From assembly GCA_030598525.1 (NCBI GenBank), contig JAUVPT010000024.1, forward strand, positions 1 through 13,789: 13,789 nt of DNA, written 5' to 3'. The first letter of the stretch is position 1. Every line of letters starts with the position of its first letter. The notes under the pieces are model-generated. The model was not told the DNA's origin. It made no database searches and worked only from the letters and a program-made list of their open reading frames with translations. Positions 1 through 6,187 of the stretch are shown here, one piece after another. A program made the position numbers and the translations under genes. The stretch comes from Gemmatimonadota bacterium. Lineage in GTDB: Bacteria > Gemmatimonadota > Gemmatimonadetes > Palauibacterales > Palauibacteraceae.

Positions 1-1250
1 AGGCTGCACGGCGAGTCGCCCCCTCTGTGGTCAGCATCAGCATCCTGCGGGTAGGCCAGTCCGGGCCCCGGAGCCTGTTCGAGGATTTCTTCGGCAGGAC
101 GGCGCCGCAGTCCCGCCTGCGGAGATCGTACGGGTCCGGGTTCGCCATCGACGACCTGGGATTCCTGATCACGAACGAGAACGTGGTCCGGGGCGCAGAC
201 TCCATCGTCGTGACCGACGCCCAGGGACGGGTCCACCCCGCGACAGTGGTCGGGGCCGACGAGCTGACCGACATCGCGGTGCTTCGGATCGAGGGCGGCC
301 GGGTTCCTCCTGCCCCGCTCGGAACTTCGTCGGACCTGATGGTTGGCGAGCCGGCCATCGCGATCGGAAACCCCTTCGGCTACCTGCTGGCGAACGCCGA
401 GGCGACGGTCACGGCCGGAGTGGTCTCGGGAGTCGGACGCGACATTCGCTCGGCGGACGAGCGTCAGACCCTCCTGGCCGACATGGTACAGACGGACGCC
501 TCGATCAACCCCGGCAACTCGGGTGGACCGCTGGTGAACGCGGACGGACGGGTCATCGGCGTCAATTCCTCGATCTTCTCCCGCTCGGGCGGATCGGAGG
601 GACTGGGATTCGCGATACCGATCGACCGGGCGGTACGCATCGTGGACGAACTGCGAGACTTCGGTCGCATCCGACGACCCTTCGTGGGCGTCGACCCCAT
701 GGCGGTGGAATCCGACACCATTCTGTTCTCCGAGACGCTGATCCGCCGGGTGGCGCCTCGATCTCCGGCGGACGGAGCGGGGCTCGCGCCGGGCGACGTT
801 CTCGTGGCCATCGGCGGGCGGTCCATCGCCAGCCCGCTGGATTGGGAAGTGGGTCTCCTGGATGCAGGGGTCGGATCCGAGATCGACGTGACCTATCGGC
901 GCGACGGAAGAGAGCGGGAAGCTCAACTGCTCATCGAGGAGCTGCCGTCCGAATCGGCCGAGCGCCTCCAGGTTCTCGCCGGACTGGAGCTCATCACGCT
1001 GGACCCGCAAATCGCGGTCGAGCGTCGACTCGAGGTGGAGTCGGGGGCAGTGATCACCCGGATATCGCAGCGCAACGCGGCCTACACGGGAATGCGTGAG
1101 GGAGATGTGATCGTCGAGATCAACCGGCGCCGGGTGGCCTCGGCCGAGGACGTGGCCGACCTCTTCCAGTATTACTCCGGACGTAGTAGCATCCGGGTCA
1201 GCATTTACCGGAGCGGGAATACCTACATCACCACCTTCTACGTACAGTGA
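1..1250 (+). CDS. HtrA/DegP-like S1C serine protease with two PDZ domains, 5' partial, catalytic His replaced by Asn
   Basis: This is the C-terminal part of a periplasmic-type HtrA protease, a family that degrades or chaperones misfolded envelope proteins. The reading frame is open from base 3 and begins AARRVAPSVVSI, the usual start of the HtrA protease domain. The true start and any signal peptide therefore lie upstream, and the GTG at base 27 is internal. Counting from that GTG, the protease domain spans about residues 1-212. It has the catalytic Asp at 82 (TDIAVLRI, bases 270-272) and the Ser at 165 (NPGNSGGPL, bases 519-521). PDZ domains follow at about 217-300 and 314-400. The position that is His in ITNxHVV is Asn52 here (ITNENVV, codon aac at 180-182), so the triad reads N-D-S. 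The protein may be a chaperone-like or dead protease, or the base may be wrong. The family call is firm; activity is doubtful. It ends 1 nt before purB. Confidence 0.93.
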   Translation, partial: AARRVAPSVVSISILRVGQSGPRSLFEDFFGRTAPQSRLRRSYGSGFAIDDLGFLITNENVVRGADSIVVTDAQGRVHPATVVGADELTDIAVLRIEGGRVPPAPLGTSSDLMVGEPAIAIGNPFGYLLANAEATVTAGVVSGVGRDIRSADERQTLLADMVQTDASINPGNSGGPLVNADGRVIGVNSSIFSRSGGSEGLGFAIPIDRAVRIVDELRDFGRIRRPFVGVDPMAVESDTILFSETLIRRVAPRSPADGAGLAPGDVLVAIGGRSIASPLDWEVGLLDAGVGSEIDVTYRRDGREREAQLLIEELPSESAERLQVLAGLELITLDPQIAVERRLEVESGAVITRISQRNAAYTGMREGDVIVEINRRRVASAEDVADLFQYYSGRSSIRVSIYRSGNTYITTFYVQ

Positions 1251-1251
1251 T

Positions 1252-2688
1252 TTGTCAGCCACACAGAACCGCTATCCGCATCCGCTGATCGAACGCTACG
1301 CGTCGGCGGAAATGGCCGATGTTTTCTCGCCGGCCAGGCAGGCCCGTGTCTGGCGGGACCTGTGGATCGCCCTCGCCGAGACGGAACGAGACCTGGGCGT
1401 CGCCATCCCCGAGGAAGCAATCGCAGCCATGCGGGCGGTCCGTGACGAGGTCGACCTGGCACGCGTCGCCGAGCTCGAGGCAGACCTGCGGCATGATGTA
1501 ATGGCCCACATCCACCATTTCGGAGAACTCGCACCATCCGCGAGAGCCTATATCCACCTCGGGGCCACCAGCTGCTTCGTGACTGACAACGCCGGGCTCA
1601 TTCAGCTCCGTCAGGGCCTGGAGATCGTGCGCTCCCGCGTCATCGCCGCCATCGCGGCGCTGGCCGGGTTCGCCGATCGATGGAAAGAGCTTCCCACCCT
1701 CGGATACACGCACTGGCAGCCCGCACAACCCACAACCGTCGGAAAGCGAGCCACCCTGTGGCTGCAGGATCTGCTGCTCGACCTGGATCAGGTCGATGCC
1801 GCGCTCGGAGAGCTGCGCTTCCGGGGGGCCCGGGGCACGACCGGGACGGAGGACTCATTCCTCGAACTGCTGGGCGAGGGGAGCAAGGTCGATGCGTTGA
1901 ACGAGCGATTGGCCACTCGGTTCGGCTTCGGTGGAACCTACGACGTGGTCGGTCAGACCTACCCGCGAAAGGTCGATCATCGGGTCCTCGCGGTCCTTGC
2001 GGGGATCGGAGCGAGCACCGCGAAATTCGGGGGAGATGTCCGGCTTCTCCAGAGCTTTGGTGAGATCGAGGAGCCGTTCGGGACTCGCCAGGTCGGCTCG
2101 TCCGCGATGCCGTACAAGCGAAACCCGATGCGGTCCGAGCGAATCTGCTCCCTCGCGCGCCACCTCTGCACTCTCGAGATCGACGCCTCGTGGACGGCTT
2201 CGGTTCAAGGGCTCGAGCGAACCCTCGACGACTCAGCGAACCGGCGGATCGCCATTTCGGACGCGTTCCTGTGCACCGACGCCATTCTGCAGATCGTGAG
2301 CAACGTGGCGTCGGGCCTGGTCGTTCACGAAGCGGTGATCGGCGCCAGGCTGGCGAGAGCACTGCCATTCCTGGTCGTGGAGCGGGTCCTCATCGCGGGG
2401 GTCGCGAAGGGCGGCGACCGCCAGGACCTGCACGAGAGGCTTCGCCAGCACGCCATGGACGCCCGCACTCGGATCGACGACGGAGCGGCCGGCAACGATT
2501 TCTTCGAACGGGTGGTGGGCGATCAAGCCGTCGATCTCACGATGGAGGAGCTGGAGGCGTTGGCCGATCCGACCGCCCTCGTCGGGCGGGCCCCGGCCCA
2601 GGTGGACCGCCTACTGCGCGGCCGGGTGGATGCATTGCTGGCGGCCGCGAAGCCGGAGGAACTGGGGCCAGCCGAGCTCCGCGTGTGA
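1252..2688 (+). CDS. purB: Adenylosuccinate lyase
   Basis: A cytosolic purine enzyme that cleaves SAICAR to AICAR plus fumarate and adenylosuccinate to AMP plus fumarate. It belongs to the fumarase/aspartase superfamily. The 478-residue protein has the superfamily signature loop GSSAMPYKRNP at 282-292, which contains the catalytic Ser. It also has the catalytic-His segment TLGYTHWQPAQPTT (His154), LGATSCFVTDN at 103-113 and HDVMAH at 81-86. Length and motifs such as ERTLDDSANRR resemble the long, animal-type ADSL rather than the roughly 430-residue Bacillus form. The start is TTG at 1252, one base after the htrA stop. No upstream in-frame start was found back to about base 1183, and the next Met (residue 21) would remove the conserved RYxxPLIERYAS segment. 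No clear Shine-Dalgarno is visible, so translation may be coupled to htrA. Function is certain; the start is fairly sure. Confidence 0.96.
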   Translation: MSATQNRYPHPLIERYASAEMADVFSPARQARVWRDLWIALAETERDLGVAIPEEAIAAMRAVRDEVDLARVAELEADLRHDVMAHIHHFGELAPSARAYIHLGATSCFVTDNAGLIQLRQGLEIVRSRVIAAIAALAGFADRWKELPTLGYTHWQPAQPTTVGKRATLWLQDLLLDLDQVDAALGELRFRGARGTTGTEDSFLELLGEGSKVDALNERLATRFGFGGTYDVVGQTYPRKVDHRVLAVLAGIGASTAKFGGDVRLLQSFGEIEEPFGTRQVGSSAMPYKRNPMRSERICSLARHLCTLEIDASWTASVQGLERTLDDSANRRIAISDAFLCTDAILQIVSNVASGLVVHEAVIGARLARALPFLVVERVLIAGVAKGGDRQDLHERLRQHAMDARTRIDDGAAGNDFFERVVGDQAVDLTMEELEALADPTALVGRAPAQVDRLLRGRVDALLAAAKPEELGPAELRV

Positions 2689-2715
2689 TCGGTTTGCCGC
2701 GAACCCGGAAAGGAC

Positions 2716-2719
2716 GGAG
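2716..2719 (+). promoter_or_regulatory. Ribosome binding site deciding the purC start
   Basis: GGAG at 2716-2719 lies 8 nt before ATG 2728. The purine-rich run 2707-2714 lies only 4 nt before the alternative GTG at 2719. Spacing and codon type favour ATG 2728. Confidence 0.55.
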
Positions 2720-2727
2720 TGACTCGA

Positions 2728-3642
2728 ATGTCGGCGGTTGAGCAGACCGACCTCCCATTTCCGCTTCTTCGGCAGGGCAAAGTCCGGGAGATGTACGACC
2801 TGGACGCGCATCTGCTCCTGGTGGCCAGCGACAGGATCAGCGCGTTTGACTGCGTCGTCCCGCAGCCGATCCCGGACAAGGGAACGGTCCTGACGCAGAT
2901 GTCCGACTACTGGTTCAGCCGTACGGGCCATCTGGTGCGAAACCACTGCGTAAGCGCCGACCCCGAGCAGATCATTCAGCTCGAGCCACGACTCGCTGAG
3001 ACGCGTGACCTGTGGGCCGGTCGGGGCATGCTGGTGATGCGGGCCGACCCATTCCCGATCGAATGTGTGGTCCGCGGTTTCATCGCCGGCTCCGCGTGGA
3101 AGGAGTACCGCGCCACCGGAACGCTGGCCGGCGAACCCCTGCCCGAGGGTCTGGTCGAGGCGCAGCAGCTGGAAGAGCCGCTATTCTCGCCTGCGACCAA
3201 GGCCGAAGAGGGTCACGACGAGAACGTCACGTTCGAACAGGTGAGGAAGATCCTCGGCAGCAAGGTCGCCGAGTACCTGAAGGAGACGAGCCTGAATCTG
3301 TACCGATTCGCTCGCGATCACGCACGGCGGAATGGCATTATCATCGCGGATACCAAGTTCGAGTTCGGAACGTCACCGATGGGAGAGCTTCTCCTGATCG
3401 ACGAGGCGCTCACACCGGACTCGTCGCGCTTCTGGCCCGAGAGCGAGTACGTGCCCGGGCGGACGCCCCCGTCCCTGGACAAGCAACCCGTGCGCGACTA
3501 CCTGGAAGAGCGCGTTCAGGCCGGCGAGTGGGACCGGCAGCCGCCGGCCCCGGACCTTCCCGAATCCGTGGTGTCATCGACTACGGCGCGGTACCGCGAG
3601 GCATACGAGTGCATCACGTCCGACCCCCTGCCGGAGTTCTGA
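2728..3642 (+). CDS. purC: Phosphoribosylaminoimidazole-succinocarboxamide (SAICAR) synthase
   Basis: A cytosolic enzyme that joins CAIR and aspartate using ATP to make SAICAR, the substrate PurB then cleaves. The 304-residue protein starts with the nucleotide-binding lobe motif LLRQGKVREMYDL. It then has LLLVASDRISAFDCVVPQPIPDKG, VRGFIAGSAWKEY, the DENVTFEQ segment near residue 165 and IIIADTKFEFG, which are the diagnostic SAICAR-synthase blocks. It is clearly longer than the roughly 237-residue E. coli enzyme and close to the yeast Ade1 type of about 306 residues. I chose ATG 2728 over GTG 2719, which would add Met-Thr-Arg, because of RBS spacing. The gap to purB is 39 nt. Its TGA overlaps the purF ATG by one base, suggesting translational coupling. 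Identification is certain. Confidence 0.96.
   Translation: MSAVEQTDLPFPLLRQGKVREMYDLDAHLLLVASDRISAFDCVVPQPIPDKGTVLTQMSDYWFSRTGHLVRNHCVSADPEQIIQLEPRLAETRDLWAGRGMLVMRADPFPIECVVRGFIAGSAWKEYRATGTLAGEPLPEGLVEAQQLEEPLFSPATKAEEGHDENVTFEQVRKILGSKVAEYLKETSLNLYRFARDHARRNGIIIADTKFEFGTSPMGELLLIDEALTPDSSRFWPESEYVPGRTPPSLDKQPVRDYLEERVQAGEWDRQPPAPDLPESVVSSTTARYREAYECITSDPLPEF
3633..3636 (+). promoter_or_regulatory. Ribosome binding site for purF inside the purC 3' end
   Basis: GGAG lies 5 nt before ATG 3642 and within the last codons of purC. It supports starting PurF at 3642 rather than in the long in-frame open extension that reaches back to 3012. Confidence 0.5.
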
Positions 3643-5081
3643 TGTCGGCCCACCTTCGCAGGACCCTGCCCACCTGGCGTGACGACGATCGGCTGCGTGA
3701 TGAGTGCGGCATCTTCGCGATCAGTGGAAACGACAGAGCGGCCGAGCTGACATTCCTCGGTCTCTACTCGCTTCAGCACCGGGGGCAGGAGTCCGCCGGC
3801 ATCGTGACGATCGACTCCGAGGGAACCGCCCGTTCTCACAAGGGGATGGGACACGTGAGCGAGGCGTTCGACGACGCCATTCTCGCCGACCTCTCCGGAG
3901 ACCTGGCGATCGGACACGTGCGTTACTCGACGGCCGGAAGCTCCAGCCTTCGGAACGCCCAGCCGGTGCTCGTGAACTACCGCCACGGAAGCATGGCACT
4001 GGCGCATAACGGAACGCTGACGAACGCGGGTGAACTGAGCGATCGGCTGACGAACGAGGGGGCGATATTTCAGACGGAGAGCGACTCGGAGGTCGTGATT
4101 CATCTGATCGCCCGATCGAGGCGCGACGTGCCGGACCACCAGGTCGATGACGCGTTCTCGCAGATCGCCGGAGCGTTTTCCCTGATCCTGACGGTGGGTC
4201 GCACGCTGTACGTGGCGAGGGACGCCCGCGGCTTTCGGCCGCTCGTACTGGGTCGCCTCGGCGATGCGGTGGTAGTGGCGTCCGAGACCTGTGCCCTGGA
4301 TATCATTGGCGCCGAATACGTGCGGGACGTCCAGCCCGGCGAAGTCTTGCGGATTGAGGACGGCGTGATCCAGACACTTCGCCCCCTCGAGCCGGCTGCT
4401 CACTCTCCGTGCCTGTTCGAGCTTGTGTACTTCGCACGGCCCGACTCGCGCATCTGGGGATGCAGCGTGGACCGGGCCCGACGGGCGTTCGGCCGGCAAC
4501 TGGCCCGGGAGCATCCGGCGGATGCGGACTGCGTATTCGCGGTGCCGGACTCGTCCAACTCGGCAGCCCTCGGCTACTCTGAGGAATCCGGGCTTCCGTT
4601 CGAGCTGGCGCTGATCCGTAATCACTATGTCGGACGCACCTTCATCCATCCCGGCCAGGCGGGCCGCGACTTCCGGGTCCGGGTCAAATACAACCCCGTA
4701 ACCGAGCTCATCGAGGGGCGTCGGGTGGTCGTGATCGACGACTCGCTGGTCCGCGGCACGACGAGCCGCGGCCTGGTGACTCTTCTCAAGGAGGCCGGCG
4801 CCCGGGAGATCCACTTCCGTGTGGCCTCTCCTCCGATCATCGCACCCTGCTACTACGGCATCGACATGCCCACGCGGGAGGAGCTGATCGGCTCGACCCA
4901 CACCGTCGATGAGATCCGGCAGCACCTCGGCGTCGATTCGCTGGGCTACCTGTCACTCGAGGGCATGCGTTCGATGGTCGAGGAGTACGGCCCGTTCTGC
5001 GAGGCGTGCTGGACGGGAGACTACCCCGCCCCGCTCGTCGACCTCGAGAACGGGGCCGTCGTCGGCAGTCGAGCACCCTGA
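3642..5081 (+). CDS. purF: Amidophosphoribosyltransferase (glutamine PRPP amidotransferase), Fe-S type
   Basis: It catalyses the committed step of purine synthesis: PRPP plus glutamine gives phosphoribosylamine. The protein has 479 residues. The N-terminal Ntn-hydrolase glutaminase domain should start at Cys22 (ECGIFAI) after removal of a 21-residue propeptide, with LQHRGQESAGI and GHVRYSTAG following. The phosphoribosyltransferase domain carries the PRPP loop VVVIDDSLVRGTTS at 362-375. Cysteines 257, 403, 453 and 456 (SPCLFE, APCYYGID, FCEACWTG) match the four 4Fe-4S ligands of the Bacillus subtilis-type enzyme, so this is the oxygen-sensitive, propeptide-processed class. The start at ATG 3642 is supported by the overlap with the purC stop and by an RBS. 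The in-frame open region before it has purC-shadow composition and no PurF similarity. AMP and GMP feedback inhibition is known for the family. Confidence 0.97.
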   Translation: MSAHLRRTLPTWRDDDRLRDECGIFAISGNDRAAELTFLGLYSLQHRGQESAGIVTIDSEGTARSHKGMGHVSEAFDDAILADLSGDLAIGHVRYSTAGSSSLRNAQPVLVNYRHGSMALAHNGTLTNAGELSDRLTNEGAIFQTESDSEVVIHLIARSRRDVPDHQVDDAFSQIAGAFSLILTVGRTLYVARDARGFRPLVLGRLGDAVVVASETCALDIIGAEYVRDVQPGEVLRIEDGVIQTLRPLEPAAHSPCLFELVYFARPDSRIWGCSVDRARRAFGRQLAREHPADADCVFAVPDSSNSAALGYSEESGLPFELALIRNHYVGRTFIHPGQAGRDFRVRVKYNPVTELIEGRRVVVIDDSLVRGTTSRGLVTLLKEAGAREIHFRVASPPIIAPCYYGIDMPTREELIGSTHTVDEIRQHLGVDSLGYLSLEGMRSMVEEYGPFCEACWTGDYPAPLVDLENGAVVGSRAP

Positions 5082-5134
5082 CGTTCTTTCACTCCCATTC
5101 TTCCAGCTTCTCATCTGCGGCGAGATACGAATCG

Positions 5135-6142
5135 ATGAAACACGTCTACTTCTTTTCGAAGGGCCAGACAGACGGCGACCGAGACATGCGAAGTCTGCTC
5201 GGAGGCAAGGGCGCGAACCTGGCCGAGATGACGCGCTTCGGCGTCCCCGTACCTCCTGGATTCACGATCACCACGGAGGTCTGCCGGCACCACCTGATCG
5301 CCCACGAGATGCCGGACGGCGCGGCGGAGCAGGTCACCGACGCCATCAAGCGTCTCGAGCGCCTCACGGAGAGGCAATTCGGAGGCGCGACCGACCCGCT
5401 GCTCGTGTCCGTGCGTTCGGGAGGGGCCGTCTCGATGCCCGGGATGATGGATACGATCCTGAACCTGGGGCTCAACGACGTGACGGTGGAGGCACTCGCC
5501 CGAATCTCCGGGAACGAGTGCTTCGCGTATGACAGTTACCGGCGTTTCCTGCAGATGTACTCGGATGTCGTGCTGGACGTGGGCCACCATTCGTTCGAGG
5601 CCATCCTGTCGGACGTGAAGAGACAGGCGGGCGTGGAGACGGACAACGAGCTCGACGCCCAGGCACTGCGCACCGTGGTGCGTCGCTACAAGGAACTGAT
5701 CGAGTCCGAGTCTAACGCTCCGTTCCCGGAGAGACCGGAGGATCAACTGTGGGGAGCGATCGAGTCCGTATTCCAGAGTTGGCGTAATCCGCGCGCCCAG
5801 GCCTACCGGAAGGCTTACCGGATTCCGCACGATCTCGGGACCGCGGTGAACGTCCAGACCATGGTCTACGGCAACCGCGGTGAGGACTGCGGTACCGGAG
5901 TGGCCTTCACCCGCAACGCGGCGACCGGAGAGCCCAAGCTGTTCGGTGAGTTCCTGATCAACGCCCAGGGCGAGGACGTGGTTGCCGGCATCCGGGACCC
6001 GCTGTCCATCGACCAGATGCAGGACTACATGCCCGATGCCCTCGAACAGCTGGAAGAGACGGCTCACAACCTGGAAACGCACTACCGCGAGATGCAGGAC
6101 CTGGAGTTCACGGTCGAAAACGGCGTTCTGTATCTGCTGTAG
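5135..6142 (+). CDS. ppdK: Pyruvate, phosphate dikinase, N-terminal ATP-grasp part, ended by in-frame TAG
   Basis: The first 335 codons of PPDK, which converts pyruvate, ATP and phosphate to PEP, AMP and PPi reversibly. This part is the ATP-grasp domain that phosphorylates the central His. Visible blocks are LLGGKGANLAEM (about 21-32), GVPVPPGFTITTE, SVRSGGAVSMPGMMDTILNLGLND, ECFAYDSYRRFLQMY, VNVQTMVYGN, GVAFTRNAATGE and EFTVENGVLYLL. The frame then hits TAG at 6140-6142, where relatives have Gln (LQTR). The same frame continues without any shift into the rest of the enzyme, so the intact gene would be 5135-7777 and 880 residues, the family's normal length. Start ATG 5135 (MKHVYFF) fits the family N-terminus, with a weak RBS (GGCGAGA, 5119-5125). 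An in-frame open extension to 5006 overlaps purF and is rejected. Alone, this fragment should lack the phosphohistidine and PEP domains and so full activity. Confidence 0.9.
   Translation: MKHVYFFSKGQTDGDRDMRSLLGGKGANLAEMTRFGVPVPPGFTITTEVCRHHLIAHEMPDGAAEQVTDAIKRLERLTERQFGGATDPLLVSVRSGGAVSMPGMMDTILNLGLNDVTVEALARISGNECFAYDSYRRFLQMYSDVVLDVGHHSFEAILSDVKRQAGVETDNELDAQALRTVVRRYKELIESESNAPFPERPEDQLWGAIESVFQSWRNPRAQAYRKAYRIPHDLGTAVNVQTMVYGNRGEDCGTGVAFTRNAATGEPKLFGEFLINAQGEDVVAGIRDPLSIDQMQDYMPDALEQLEETAHNLETHYREMQDLEFTVENGVLYLL
6140..6142 (+). other. ppdK: In-frame amber (TAG) codon inside ppdK at full-length residue 336
   Basis: The context is CTG CTG TAG ACG AGA, where family members read Leu-Gln-Thr-Arg. 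One C-to-T change from CAG explains it. Bases 6143-6187 still translate to conserved PPDK sequence (TRSGKRTARAAVRIA), so no frameshift or deletion is involved. TAG is a genuine stop elsewhere in the window: the outer-membrane receptor ends YVF-TAG at 12406-12408, with the expected terminal Phe. It may be a sequence error, a recent nonsense mutation or a suppressed codon. The sequence alone cannot decide. Confidence 0.9.
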
Positions 6143-6187
6143 ACGAGATCCGGAAAGCGGACGGCCAGGGCCGCTGTAAGAATCGCC

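Noticed and set aside
3012..3641. In-frame open extension upstream of purF that would give a 689-residue protein
   Set aside because: It overlaps purC in another frame, looks like an Arg/Pro/Gly-rich shadow, and PurF similarity begins only after ATG 3642, which has an RBS.
3516..4925. 469-codon minus-strand open frame opposite purF
   Set aside because: Antisense shadow of conserved PurF codons.
5006..5134. In-frame extension of ppdK into purF
   Set aside because: The extra 43 residues are Arg-rich and unlike PPDK; ATG 5135 matches the family start.
6140..6142. TAG as pyrrolysine or a genome-wide reassigned codon
   Set aside because: TAG ends the receptor gene correctly at 12408, and the site is a conserved Gln in relatives, so a simple CAG-to-TAG change explains it. 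Nothing in the window shows a suppressor tRNA.
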